Assembly: GCA_947449835.1 (NCBI GenBank)
Contig: CANFSZ010000016.1
Coordinates: 1-48,609, forward strand
Source: Opitutia bacterium
GTDB lineage: Bacteria > Verrucomicrobiota > Verrucomicrobiia > Opitutales > Opitutaceae
DNA: 48,609 bases
Direction: 5' to 3'
Shown: positions 26,907-35,905 of the stretch, in pieces
Layout: the number at the start of each line of letters is the position of its first letter
How positions within the stretch are numbered: position 1 is the first letter of the stretch
Notes under the pieces: generated by a model
What the model was told of the DNA's origin: nothing
Seen by the model: only the letters and a program-made list of their open reading frames with translations
The model's database searches: none
Translations under genes and position numbers: made by a program

Positions 26907-27494
26907 TCAACGTTGGCAAAATTCCGCGCGCAACATCCGCCGCGCCGAAATCAATAGCGCTTCGCTGCGCTCGAGTGTCTCCGCTGCGCGCGCAAACAAC
27001 AACGCGCCCACGAGCGAACTCATGAGATGCGTCACCCGATCGCGGTTACGTTCCGCATCACGCGCCAACTGCAACGCCACACACAAGCGATCGATATGCC
27101 GCGCAAAACCCCGCGCATAACCCGAACGCCCAGCCGCATCGAGCCGCGCCATGTCCGCGCCCACGGCGACGACCAGGCAACCCGACCCGCGATTATCGCG
27201 GTGCCGCGCGGACAGATAACTATCAATCAATAACCGCGCCCGTTTGGCCGCAGTCGGTTGCGCCGCGATGCGGTCGAGATTCACCACCGCTGCGTCAAAC
27301 GCATCCGCGCAGGCCTCAGTCACGAGTTGAGCCTTGTCGTTAAAATGCGCGTAAAATCCGCCATGCGTGAGCCCCGCGCGACGCATCACTTCGTCGAGTC
27401 CGGTGTTTTCCACGCCGCGCTCCCGAAACGCCGCGCTCGCCGCCGCCACGATGCGGCGACGGGTGAAGAGTTTATGTTCAGGGGGATAACGCAT
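26907..27494 (-). CDS. TetR/AcrR-family transcriptional regulator
   Basis: The 195-residue protein has the N-terminal TetR helix-turn-helix (RRRIVAAASAAFRERGVENTGLDEVMRRAGLTHGGFYAHFNDKAQLV, residues 12-57) and a helical ligand-binding C-terminal domain with RGSGCLVVAVGADMAR, resembling the YxaF/LmrA-like TetR_C group. It starts the minus-strand set TetR-fabF-hydrolase-DUF2238. A perfect palindrome lies 25-38 bases before its start codon, within a plausible core promoter, which points to autoregulation and control of the downstream genes. The ligand is unknown; a fatty-acyl compound would fit the neighbours. Confidence 0.9.
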   Translation of the reverse strand: MRYPPEHKLFTRRRIVAAASAAFRERGVENTGLDEVMRRAGLTHGGFYAHFNDKAQLVTEACADAFDAAVVNLDRIAAQPTAAKRARLLIDSYLSARHRDNRGSGCLVVAVGADMARLDAAGRSGYARGFARHIDRLCVALQLARDAERNRDRVTHLMSSLVGALLFARAAETLERSEALLISARRMLRAEFCQR

Positions 27495-27518
27495 GTTAAA
27501 CGAGCCGCAGCGTTTAAA

Positions 27519-27532
27519 ATGACGTTCGTCAT
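27519..27532. promoter_or_regulatory. Probable TetR operator, perfect 14-bp palindrome
   Basis: ATGACG-TT-CGTCAT is a perfect inverted repeat of the type bound by TetR-family repressors. On the minus strand it lies between a possible -35 TTGGAC (27538-27543) and -10 TTTAAA (27513-27518), so a bound repressor would block the TetR gene's own promoter. It is about 70 bases before the divergent HIT gene, whose possible TTGACA (27562-27567) is outside it. Confidence 0.65.
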
Positions 27533-27599
27533 ATCAAGTCCAAAACTTGGGGCCCGCGGCTTTGACATTGGGTTAAAGCCGCGATGAACTAACCATCCT

Positions 27600-28100
27600 T
27601 TGAATCCACAGCAGCTCCATCCTTACTGGCGCATGGAATACATCGAGGCGCCGCGTTATCCTGCCGCCCTGAATCGTCCATTTACGGAACTGCCGGCGCA
27701 AGGCGACGACCGGGCGGCGCTCATCGTGCACCGCTCGCCGCTTTCATACTTAATCCTCAACCGTTTTCCGTATAATCCAGGCCATCTGCTCGCCGTCCCC
27801 TTTCGCGAAGTCGGCGACCTGCTGGAACTCACCGCTGCGGAGCGCGCCGATTTGATGGAGGAGATCGTTTTCGGCCAAAAATTGCTCAAAGCCGTGCTCA
27901 AGCCCGACGGCATCAACGTCGGCTTCAACCTCGGCTCCGCCGCCGGGGGCAGCATCGCCCATCTCCACGGCCATCTGGTGCCACGTTGGTCGGGCGATAA
28001 CAATTTCATGCCCGTACTCGGCCAGACGCGCATTCTGCCGCAATCGCTGGACGTGATTTGGGAGCGTTTCGCCGCAGCGGTGCCAACGATTACCGTTTAA
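27600..28100 (+). CDS. HIT-family hydrolase/nucleotidyltransferase
   Basis: The 166-residue protein has the HIT active-site motif HLHGHLVPRW (His121, His123, His125) and the conserved N-terminal RMEYIEAPR and NPGHLLAVPFREVGDL segments. It resembles the Ap4A-phosphorylase-like bacterial HIT branch that acts on nucleotide phosphoanhydride or phosphoramidate bonds. The TTG at 27600 is chosen because the family keeps a conserved PYWRMEYI stretch that an ATG start at 27633 would cut. A TTGACA hexamer lies at 27562-27567 with a weak -10 (TGAACT) 17 bases later, which would give a very short leader. It heads the plus-strand run toward PhoH and PgpH. Confidence 0.88.
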   Translation: MNPQQLHPYWRMEYIEAPRYPAALNRPFTELPAQGDDRAALIVHRSPLSYLILNRFPYNPGHLLAVPFREVGDLLELTAAERADLMEEIVFGQKLLKAVLKPDGINVGFNLGSAAGGSIAHLHGHLVPRWSGDNNFMPVLGQTRILPQSLDVIWERFAAAVPTITV

Positions 28101-28112
28101 TTTCTTCCTGAA

Positions 28113-29135
28113 GTGACGTCCAAGACCCTACATTTCCCCAGCGCCCGCCACCTCAGCAGCCTGTACGCCGGAACCGATGAGAACCTTAGCCTCGCCGAGG
28201 TTTCGCTGCACGTGCGTCTGATCACGCGCGACGACTGGCTCAAAATCGAGCCCGCCCAGCCGGTCCCAGGAAAACCTGCGCCCCGCCCCGCCGCGGAATC
28301 AGTCGCCCTCGCCGTCGATTTTTTTAACTTTCTCCACGCCGCCCGCGGCCAAGGCCTCGCCATTCGCACGCCGGATTACATTCGCATCTTGGAAACCTTC
28401 GCTCGCGGCGAGGGCGCCAATCTCAAAGCCCTTTACGCGGCTCCGCTGGTCATCGCGACCAACCGCAAGACGATCGTGCCTAAAACGCTCGGCCAAAAAC
28501 TCTATCTCCAATCGATCCTGAAAAACCCAGTGGTCTTCGGCATCGGCCCCGCCGGCACGGGCAAAACTTACCTCGCGATGGCCGCCGCCGTCTCGGCGCT
28601 GCTGAAAAACGAAGTTCAACGCATCATCCTCACCCGCCCCGCCGTCGAAGCAGGCGAAGCGCTCGGTTTCCTGCCGGGTGACCTCGAGGAAAAAATTCTC
28701 CCGTACTTGCGCCCGTTGTACGACGCCTTGCACGACATGCTCGATGCAGCCGACATCACGCGCCTCACCGAGAAAGGCGTCATTGAAATCGCCCCGCTTG
28801 CCTACATGCGCGGTCGCACGCTCTCCAACGCCTTCATCGTCCTCGACGAAGCGCAAAACACCACGCCGGAGCAGATGATGATGTTTCTCACCCGCCTCGG
28901 CGAAGAATCGCGCATGGTCGTCACCGGCGACATCACCCAGATCGATCTGCCGCGCTCCAAACAAAGTGGCCTGCTAGAGGTTCGCCGCATTCTCCAAAAC
29001 ATCCCCGGCATCGATTTTCACACGTTCAGCGGCAGCGATGTCGTTCGCCATCCGCTCGTGCTCAAAATCATCGAAGCCTACGAATCCTACCGCAACCCCA
29101 TCGGGAGTGAAGACAGCCCCGTCGCGCCGCGTTGA
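28113..29135 (+). CDS. PhoH-like ATPase
   Basis: The 340-residue protein has a small N-terminal domain followed by the PhoH ATPase core: Walker [37 protein letters not shown], the Walker B region [15 protein letters not shown], and [19 protein letters not shown]. PhoH-like (YbeZ-type) proteins are cytoplasmic and associated with RNA metabolism and ribosome maturation, and are often encoded beside ybeY, as here with one gene between. The GTG start is 12 bases after the HIT stop codon; no strong ribosome site is seen, so coupling is likely. Confidence 0.93.
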   Translation: MTSKTLHFPSARHLSSLYAGTDENLSLAEVSLHVRLITRDDWLKIEPAQPVPGKPAPRPAAESVALAVDFFNFLHAARGQGLAIRTPDYIRILETFARGEGANLKALYAAPLVIATNRKTIVPKTLGQKLYLQSILKNPVVFGIGPAGTGKTYLAMAAAVSALLKNEVQRIILTRPAVEAGEALGFLPGDLEEKILPYLRPLYDALHDMLDAADITRLTEKGVIEIAPLAYMRGRTLSNAFIVLDEAQNTTPEQMMMFLTRLGEESRMVVTGDITQIDLPRSKQSGLLEVRRILQNIPGIDFHTFSGSDVVRHPLVLKIIEAYESYRNPIGSEDSPVAPR

Positions 29136-29153
29136 CGCCCGCCCTTTCTTTTA

Positions 29154-31526
29154 ATGTCCGTCAAAAACCAGTGGAAACTTCTCGTCGGCGGCCTCAGCGC
29201 CCGCCGGCCCGCGACGTCTTCCGCGTATTCGCCCGCGCTGGAGTTCATGGAACGCAGCCGGTTGGTCGCAGCCCTGATCTTCATCGTCACCGTCGCGGCC
29301 ATCGTACTCATCAGTTCCGCGGGAATGACGTCGCTCCGCCTTCCGGTTCAACCCGGGCAGACGGCCACCGTCCGCGTCATCGCCGCCGCGCCATTCACGT
29401 ACGTCAGCGAGGAGAAAACCCGCACCGCGCGTGAACAATTTCTCGACCGCGTGCCGCCTATTTATCGACTCGATTTTGAAGCGCTTGGCACCTTTGACGC
29501 GGCCGCGCGCGACCTCCTCGTGCGACTCGCGACGTATGAGCTCACGCATCCCGCCGGCCCTACGCCGCTGAACCGCCCCCGCGCCGAACTCGCCCAAATC
29601 TCCGCTGATTTTAACGCCCGCGGCACTTACACCACGACCGCCGAAGACGTCACCGCCCTCCTCGCCGCCGGCGACGCCAAAACTCGCGCCGCGATTTTCG
29701 AGACCGGCCTCAATGTCCTGCGCGAACTCTACGCCGAGGGCGTGCACGACGCCGCGCTCGGCACCAACGCGTTGGGCGGCGTCACTGTTTTTCAAATATC
29801 CACTCCCGGTAGCGCCCCCGCACCGCGCCCCGTCCACTCGCTGGAAGAAGCGCTCACGATTTTACGCGTGAGCCTCGCGACCGACGGCGTGCCACGCCCC
29901 TCGGCCCAAGCCCTCTTTCGCTTTTTCCGCAACGGCGTCACAGCGAATGTCGTCTTCGACCGCGCGGCCACCCAGCAGCGGGAAGCCGAAGCCGTTCGCG
30001 CCGTGCAACCCGTCACCGTGAGCGTCGCGCGCGGCCAGACAATCATCGAAGCCGGCGAACGTGTTTCCCCCAGCCAATACGAGATGTTCGACGCTCATCG
30101 GCGCTACCTCGTCGAACACGCAGACACTGAGCTCAACGAAGGCCTCGCGCTTTTTGGCCGCGTGCTTCTCGTGCTCGCGATGGTTCTGGCCTCGATCATT
30201 TACATCCGCATCGAGGACGCCGAAACGCTGCGCAGCAACGTCCGCCTCGGCCTCCTCGCTCTTGTAGTCATCCTCAATCTCGGCCTCGTCCGCCTCGTCT
30301 ACACCCTAGGCGGCGCCGATTTTTTTGTCCGCGACGGCTCCTGGGCCTCGACGCTCCCGTACGTCGCCCCCACCGCCTTTGCTCCGCTCATCGTCGCGAT
30401 CCTGATCGACGCCGGCTCCGCCATCTTTATGGCGCTGCTCATCTCGATTTTCACCGGCGTGATCTATGGTAACCGCCTTGATCTGCTCGTTCTCACTTTC
30501 CTTGCTTCTCTCGTCGCCATTTTCTTCTGCCGCGATGCGCGCCGCCGCGGCCGCGTCGTGCGCTCGGCGGCCGCGGGGGGACTCACCGTCGCCGTCTTCG
30601 CGGCGCTCATCGCCTTCGCTGACCAAACGCCCCTCGACACCCTCGCCCGTCAGATGGCTGCGGGTGTTGTAACCGGTCTGTTTACCGGCGTCGCGGTCGT
30701 CGGGCTCCTTCCCGTGCTCGAGTCTCTTTTTAAGCGCACCACCGACATCACGCTGCTCGAACTCACTGATTACAACCACCCCTTGCTGCGCCGCATGCAG
30801 CTCGAGGCGCCCGGCACTTACCACCACTCTCTCGTCGTCGCTCAACTCGCCGAAAACGCCTCCAACGCCATCGGCGCCAATCCTCTCCTCGCCCGCGTCT
30901 GCGCCCTTTTTCACGACATCGGCAAGACCGCGCACCCTTCGTACTTCACCGAAAACCAACGCAACCGTCACAACCCCCACGACGAACACGACCCGGTTGA
31001 ATCTGCTCAAATCATCAAGCGCCACGTCACCGATGGCGTCGAACTCGCCGTCCGCCACGGCCTCCCCCGCGCCGTGATCGATGTCATCCGCCAACACCAC
31101 GGCACCACCCTCGTCCGCTATTTTTACGAACAAGCGCGTAGCCACTCCCGCTCACCGTTGCCGCTCTCGACCGCGCCTCAAAGCCCGCTTCAAACCGAAG
31201 CTCCATCGATCTCGGACGCCCCTTTCCGCTACGACGGCCCGCGACCCCAATTCAAAGAGAGTGCCGTCATCGCCCTAGCCGATGGCGTAGAAGCGGCCTC
31301 GCGTTCACTCCGCGCCGCCGACGCCGCGCAACTCACCGCCCTCATCGACAAAATCGTCCTGGATCGCATCGCCGACAAACAACTCGACGAAGCCCCGCTC
31401 ACCTTCGAAGACATCGCCCGCATCAAAAACAGTTTTCAATTCACGCTGCTCAACATGCTCCACGCCCGCGTCGCCTATCCGGCCGCAGGGACCGAAACCG
31501 CCGCGCTCGCCGCCGCCAAAGCCTGA
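29154..31526 (+). CDS. PgpH/YqfF-type membrane HD phosphodiesterase
   Basis: Members of this family (PgpH in Listeria) hydrolyse cyclic di-AMP. The 790-residue protein has a membrane anchor near residues 35-55, a large extracytoplasmic 7TMR-HDED domain (about 60-320), seven membrane segments (about 330-535), and a cytoplasmic HDIG domain. The domain contains YHHSLVVAQLAENAS, the metal-binding HD pair in CALFHDIGK (His587/Asp588), HDEHDPVESAQIIKRH and IRQHHGT. A linker of about 30 residues, Pro/Ser-rich (near 670-700), interrupts the HD domain before the final ALADGVEAASRSL part. The HIT-phoH-pgpH-ybeY arrangement matches the family's usual context. No diadenylate cyclase gene is in the window. 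Confidence 0.92.
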   Translation: MSVKNQWKLLVGGLSARRPATSSAYSPALEFMERSRLVAALIFIVTVAAIVLISSAGMTSLRLPVQPGQTATVRVIAAAPFTYVSEEKTRTAREQFLDRVPPIYRLDFEALGTFDAAARDLLVRLATYELTHPAGPTPLNRPRAELAQISADFNARGTYTTTAEDVTALLAAGDAKTRAAIFETGLNVLRELYAEGVHDAALGTNALGGVTVFQISTPGSAPAPRPVHSLEEALTILRVSLATDGVPRPSAQALFRFFRNGVTANVVFDRAATQQREAEAVRAVQPVTVSVARGQTIIEAGERVSPSQYEMFDAHRRYLVEHADTELNEGLALFGRVLLVLAMVLASIIYIRIEDAETLRSNVRLGLLALVVILNLGLVRLVYTLGGADFFVRDGSWASTLPYVAPTAFAPLIVAILIDAGSAIFMALLISIFTGVIYGNRLDLLVLTFLASLVAIFFCRDARRRGRVVRSAAAGGLTVAVFAALIAFADQTPLDTLARQMAAGVVTGLFTGVAVVGLLPVLESLFKRTTDITLLELTDYNHPLLRRMQLEAPGTYHHSLVVAQLAENASNAIGANPLLARVCALFHDIGKTAHPSYFTENQRNRHNPHDEHDPVESAQIIKRHVTDGVELAVRHGLPRAVIDVIRQHHGTTLVRYFYEQARSHSRSPLPLSTAPQSPLQTEAPSISDAPFRYDGPRPQFKESAVIALADGVEAASRSLRAADAAQLTALIDKIVLDRIADKQLDEAPLTFEDIARIKNSFQFTLLNMLHARVAYPAAGTETAALAAAKA

Positions 31527-31529
31527 CCG

Positions 31530-32015
31530 ATGCCGCCCGCCCCTTTCAGCCGCGAAACTGCGATTTCCAACCGTTACCCACGCCTGCGCTTCACGCGAGC
31601 TCACCTCAAACGCGTCATCGCCACCCTCGACGCGCACGCCGCGGAGTTTCTCGGCGGCGTTCCTGCCGGCGAACTTTCCATCGTCTTTCTCGACGATCTC
31701 GCTCTCGCCCAACTCCACGCCGACTTCCTCGCCGATCCGACGACGACCGATGTCATCACCTTCGAGGGCGAACCCGCCCACGGCGTTGCCGGCGAAATCT
31801 GCGTCTCCGTGGACACCGCCCAAACCTACGCCAAACAAAACGGCCACGACTTCGCCACCGAACTGCTCCTCTACGTCGTACACGGTTGGCTCCACCTCGC
31901 TGGCTACGACGACCTCCAACCAGCGAAAAAACGCATCATGCGTCGCGCCGAAGCCCGCGCGTTGAAAATTTTAACTCACCATAAAATCTCTCCCGGCTTC
32001 GCCCTGTGTCGCTAA
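31530..32015 (+). CDS. ybeY: Endoribonuclease YbeY (rRNA maturation factor)
   Basis: YbeY is a metal-dependent endoribonuclease in 16S rRNA 3'-end maturation and ribosome quality control. The 161-residue protein has ELSIVFLDD, the conserved TTDVITFEG (normally PTDVLSFP-like) and GEICVSVD. Its metal motif is HGWLHLAGYDD, where the usual H-x3-H-x5-H reads H118, H122 and Asp128, so the third ligand is Asp. It starts three bases after the pgpH stop codon, clearly in the same operon. The substitution is chemically compatible with metal binding and may be lineage-wide rather than inactivating. Confidence 0.92.
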   Translation: MPPAPFSRETAISNRYPRLRFTRAHLKRVIATLDAHAAEFLGGVPAGELSIVFLDDLALAQLHADFLADPTTTDVITFEGEPAHGVAGEICVSVDTAQTYAKQNGHDFATELLLYVVHGWLHLAGYDDLQPAKKRIMRRAEARALKILTHHKISPGFALCR

Positions 32016-32030
32016 AAATTCCTTACCGTT

Positions 32031-32720
32031 ATGACCGCAACGAACAGCTCTCCTCACCTCGCCCCGCAGTCCCGATTCGTCACGTTGCGCAACGCCTTCA
32101 TCTCGGGCGCGCTGCTCCTCGCGCCGTTGATCGTCACCGTCTGGGCCTTCACCAACATCATTAATTTCGTCGGCGGCACCTTTCGGCCGCTGTTCTTTTT
32201 CTTCGTACCGGAAACGTTTCGCGACCGCCCTAGCCTCACGATTCTGTGGGACATCCTCGCCACGCTACTGGTGATCATCCTCGTCACAGGTCTCGGCTAC
32301 GTCTCGCGCTACGTTTTCGGCAAATACTTCGTCTCCATCGGCGAGCGCTTCATGCTCAGCATCCCGGGCGTCAACGCCGTCTACAATACCGTCAAACAAA
32401 TCGTCGATACCTTCGGCACGCAAAACCGCAACCTCTTCAACCAAGTCGTGCTCGTGCAATTTCCACGTCCCGGCGTTTGGGCAATCGGTTTTCTCACGAG
32501 CAAAACCCAAGGCGAAGCGCAGGCTAAAACGGCCGAAGAAGTTTGGACCGTTTTCGTCCCCACGTCGCCGAATCCCACCAGCGGATTTTTGTTACTGCTC
32601 CCACGTGGTGAGGTGACCGAGCTCGCAATGAGCGTCGGCGAAGGCATGAAAATGGTGATCTCCGGTGGCGCGGTCGTACCGCCTTGGCCGCAGGTCAAAG
32701 CCGCGGATCTCTCGCGCTGA
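32031..32720 (+). CDS. DUF502 membrane protein
   Basis: The 229-residue protein has two transmembrane segments (about 22-50 and 70-95) and the DUF502 hallmarks LLLAPLIVTVWAF, the segment after the second helix (GERFMLSIPGVNAVYNTVKQ), VLVQFPRPGVWAIGFLT and VFVPTSPNPTSGFLLLLPR. The C-terminal soluble domain should face the cytoplasm. The function is unknown in bacteria. It follows ybeY by 15 bases and precedes the RecO-like gene by 45, so it is part of the same transcription unit. Confidence 0.9.
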   Translation: MTATNSSPHLAPQSRFVTLRNAFISGALLLAPLIVTVWAFTNIINFVGGTFRPLFFFFVPETFRDRPSLTILWDILATLLVIILVTGLGYVSRYVFGKYFVSIGERFMLSIPGVNAVYNTVKQIVDTFGTQNRNLFNQVVLVQFPRPGVWAIGFLTSKTQGEAQAKTAEEVWTVFVPTSPNPTSGFLLLLPRGEVTELAMSVGEGMKMVISGGAVVPPWPQVKAADLSR

Positions 32721-32765
32721 TTCCACCCACGCCGCGGCCCCTCCGCCGCGCGCGGGCCCACGCCC

Positions 32766-33383
32766 ATGTCCGGCCGTCTCCTCCAAACCGACGCCTTCGT
32801 CCTATCGAAGCGGCCGCCCGCCGATGCGTTTCAGACGTTCACGCTATTTTCCGGCGAGCACGGGAACCTGCTCACGTTGCAACGTCTGCCCAAAAAAAAC
32901 GCGTCCAATCACCTCGCGCTCGATCTCTTCGACGAAGTCGCGCTCTCGCTCGAATCTTCCAACCAAGGCTCAACGTGGTTCATCAAGGAAGTGCGCCTTC
33001 TGGCTCGTCCCGCAGGTATCGGACGCAGTTATACCGCGCTCAGTCTCGCGAGCACGTTTACGAGCTTGATCGCGCGCAATCCCGTACACGAAGACAGCCG
33101 CGCCGCCGTCGCGACGCTGCTCCGCACCGCATTGGCCGCGTTCAGCTCCGAGGCCCGCGCGGAGATTGTTTATTTCAAAAGCATCTACTGTTTCGCTCGC
33201 GATGAGGGTTACCCGATTAAACAACATTGGTTTCCCACGCTCTCGGCTACCGACCGTCCGCTCGCGATCGAGCTTCTTAATCAACCCCTCGCCAACCAAA
33301 CTACGCCGCTCGAAGCCTGCACCCGTCTCACGCGCCACTTAGAAAATTATCTGCGCAACCACACGGAAATCCTGCTCGATTAA
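32766..33383 (+). CDS. recO: RecO-like DNA repair protein
   Basis: RecO anneals DNA and loads RecA with RecR in the RecFOR pathway. The 205-residue protein starts MSGRLLQTDAFVLSKRPPADAFQTFTLFSGEHG, the RecO OB-fold pattern. It continues with the helical domain (YTALSLASTFTSLIARNPVHED; LENYLRNHTEILLD). It lacks the CxxC zinc-finger found in many RecO proteins and is shorter than the usual 230-250 residues. Similar short RecO-like proteins occur in Verrucomicrobia; whether it carries full RecO function is inferred. Confidence 0.78.
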   Translation: MSGRLLQTDAFVLSKRPPADAFQTFTLFSGEHGNLLTLQRLPKKNASNHLALDLFDEVALSLESSNQGSTWFIKEVRLLARPAGIGRSYTALSLASTFTSLIARNPVHEDSRAAVATLLRTALAAFSSEARAEIVYFKSIYCFARDEGYPIKQHWFPTLSATDRPLAIELLNQPLANQTTPLEACTRLTRHLENYLRNHTEILLD

Positions 33384-33410
33384 ACCCGCGCCGCCTCCCT
33401 CGCCACCATC

Positions 33411-35831
33411 ATGGAATACTCCCTCGACGCCCGCACCGCTCGCCTGAGCGTCGGCGAGTTTTCCGATTTTACCCTCGGCCCGCGCGATAATGCCGGTGGC
33501 CCACAAGGGCTCTGGCGCGCTCAACTCGGCACCTACTGGCATCAACAACTCCGCACCCAAGCCACCGCCGAACACGGTGCATCCGCCGAATTTGAAATCA
33601 CCATCGAAGGCCGCATTTTTCATCGTGGCTGGACGATTACCCTTAACGGCCGCATCGACCAACTCCTCCGTCAAACTCCGGCGCTCACCCTACGCGAGAT
33701 TAAGACCGTCACCCGCCCGTTGCCCGCCGATGAAACGGAGCTACGGCGAGATTACCCGTCGTATTTCGCCCAACTCGCCACCTACGTCGCGCTCGCCCGG
33801 CTCGGCGCCCTCGACTCGGCCCGCGCCACCCTGAGCGCCCAACTCATCTTCGTCGAAACCGGTTCCGGCCTCGCGCAAACTCTCGCGCTCAATCCCGCCG
33901 ACGAAAATCTCGTCCGCGTTCAACTCGAGCGGCTCACCGAATTTCTCGACCTCCGCCTCCGCGCCCGCGCGCGACTCCGCCAACTCCATTACCGTCCCGC
34001 CTTCACCACGCCGCGTCCCGGCCAAGAAACCACCGCCGCCGAACTCACCGCCGCCTTCGAGCGCCACCCCGCGATCCTCTTTGAAGCCCCGACCGGTTTC
34101 GGCAAAACCGGCGTCCTCCTCGAATTCGCCCTCGGCCAACTCCGCACCGGGCACTTCGACCGCATTCTTTATCTCACGAGCAAATCCACGGGCCAACTTC
34201 AAGTCGTGCGCACCCTCGCCGCGATGACGCCAATAGTCGCGCCCTCCGCGAGAACAACTTCTATCGCCGTGCTCACAAACCCTGCAGCCACCACGCCAGT
34301 CGCTATCTGGCACGTGCGCAATAAATCCGAACACTGCGTCAATCACACCTTTCACTGCCATCGCGATTCGTGCGCGTATCTAGCCGAACTCGAAAGCCGT
34401 TGGTCCACGAGCGGCCTCTCCCGTTTTTATCTTTTAGAAAACCAAGCCCGCGACCTCCCCACGCTCCGCGCCGCTGGCCAAGCCGCGCGCATCTGTCCCT
34501 ATGAAATCACCCGCGCCGCCCTAGCCTTCAACGACGTCTGGATCGGCGATTACAACTACGTCTTCGCGCCCTCCAACCGCACGTTGTTTTATAATCAACC
34601 CGGCTTCGATCCCGCGCGCACGCTGCTCTTGGTCGATGAAGCGCACAACCTCCCGACCCGCGTCGCCGATGCTTATTCGCATCACGTCAACGCCGCCGAC
34701 GCCCGCGTGCTGCTCACCGAACTCGATCACTTACGCGCCTCGAAAAATCTCCTGCGCGCGTGGGAAAGTTGGACGCTGCTTCTCTCCGCGCTCCCCGCCG
34801 CCGATGTCCTCGATCCCGCACTCGAGGCCGACGTCGCCGATACCCTCGCGACGCTCGCAACGACGCTCACCCAAGAGCCGATCGATTCCGCCGCACTCGG
34901 CCCACATTTCGCCGAACTTCTTTGGGCCACGCCGACCCTGTCCGAGTGGCTCGCCAATCCGCTGCTGCGTAAACTCCTGTGGTCGCCCCGCCCCGCCGAA
35001 CTTTCCTTCACGTGCCTCGACGCCGCCGACGCCCTTGGCGAAACGCTCCGTGCTTATGGTGGCATCGTCCTCGCCAGCGCTACCTTGAGTCCGACCGATG
35101 CGTTTGCCGATGCGATCGGGTTATCGACTACGCCGCATGAGCCGCCCCCGATCGTCTCCCTCACCGCGCACACGCCTTGGCGCGCCGGGGCCTACGACCT
35201 CGCGTACGACCTGCGCGTGGACACGTCTTTCCGTGAGCGCACCCGCCATCACGCGACCACCGCCGCCACCATCGCCGCGTTGCACGCCGCGGCCGACGCA
35301 CGGTGCGTGGCCGTTTTCTTTTCTAGTTACGCGTACGCCGAGACCCTATCGCGCGAACTCGCCCGCTCGCACCCCAGCCTCCGCGTCGCGCTCCAACCTC
35401 GCCTCACCGACCTCGCCGCTCAGACCGCCTGGGTCGAAGAATCCCTCGCGCTCACCGATGCGCTCTTTCTAGTCCTCGGCTCCAGTTTCGCCGAAAGCAT
35501 CGATCTGCTCGGCGGTCGCTTGAGCCACGCGATGGTCGTCGGCCCCGCGCTCCCTGAGGTTAACGCCATCCAGCGCGCCCGCCTCGCGGAATACGCCGAC
35601 CTCGGACGTGAAGCCGCATTTCGCCGCGTCTACCAGATTCCCGGCATGGCCAAAGTTAACCAAGCCCTCGGCCGCCTCGTACGCGCCCCTGGTCAACGCG
35701 CCCGCATTCTCCTGCATTGCCGGCGCTTCGCTGACGTCAGCTACGCCCAACTGCTCGCGCCCGACTACCAATTTGGCCAAAATCTCCTCGACGACGCCGA
35801 TCTGGCGGCTTGGCTTAATCGAAGTTTTTGA
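33411..35831 (+). CDS. RecB-like nuclease fused to Fe-S superfamily 2 helicase (DinG/XPD type)
   Basis: The 806-residue protein appears to join two enzymes. Residues 1-200 carry a PD-(D/E)XK signature: His44, Asp83 in GRID, Glu96-x-Lys98 in LREIKTV, and Gln121/Tyr125 in FAQLATY, the order seen in RecB- and Cas4-like nucleases. Residues 205-806 are a DinG/XPD-type helicase with Walker A APTGFGKT (226-233), four Cys (C309, C316, C321, C362) positioned as an Fe-S cluster, DEAH (409-412), and C-terminal motifs (VASATLSP-like ASATLSPTDA; QALGRLVRAPGQRA). Such an enzyme should unwind DNA 5'-to-3' and may cut it. It ends the plus-strand run after the RecO-like gene, 27 bases downstream, supporting a DNA repair role. 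Confidence 0.85.
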   Translation: MEYSLDARTARLSVGEFSDFTLGPRDNAGGPQGLWRAQLGTYWHQQLRTQATAEHGASAEFEITIEGRIFHRGWTITLNGRIDQLLRQTPALTLREIKTVTRPLPADETELRRDYPSYFAQLATYVALARLGALDSARATLSAQLIFVETGSGLAQTLALNPADENLVRVQLERLTEFLDLRLRARARLRQLHYRPAFTTPRPGQETTAAELTAAFERHPAILFEAPTGFGKTGVLLEFALGQLRTGHFDRILYLTSKSTGQLQVVRTLAAMTPIVAPSARTTSIAVLTNPAATTPVAIWHVRNKSEHCVNHTFHCHRDSCAYLAELESRWSTSGLSRFYLLENQARDLPTLRAAGQAARICPYEITRAALAFNDVWIGDYNYVFAPSNRTLFYNQPGFDPARTLLLVDEAHNLPTRVADAYSHHVNAADARVLLTELDHLRASKNLLRAWESWTLLLSALPAADVLDPALEADVADTLATLATTLTQEPIDSAALGPHFAELLWATPTLSEWLANPLLRKLLWSPRPAELSFTCLDAADALGETLRAYGGIVLASATLSPTDAFADAIGLSTTPHEPPPIVSLTAHTPWRAGAYDLAYDLRVDTSFRERTRHHATTAATIAALHAAADARCVAVFFSSYAYAETLSRELARSHPSLRVALQPRLTDLAAQTAWVEESLALTDALFLVLGSSFAESIDLLGGRLSHAMVVGPALPEVNAIQRARLAEYADLGREAAFRRVYQIPGMAKVNQALGRLVRAPGQRARILLHCRRFADVSYAQLLAPDYQFGQNLLDDADLAAWLNRSF

Positions 35832-35905
35832 GCCTAAGACGATTCCCGTAATTTGTGAGTAACCTGTTACAGATAGCTACGTCTCAGCGATTGGCCTTAC
35901 GCCCT

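Noticed and set aside
25912-27120. Plus-strand open frame across fabF and the TetR gene
   Set aside because: It spans two clear genes and their junction on the other strand and has no known domain.
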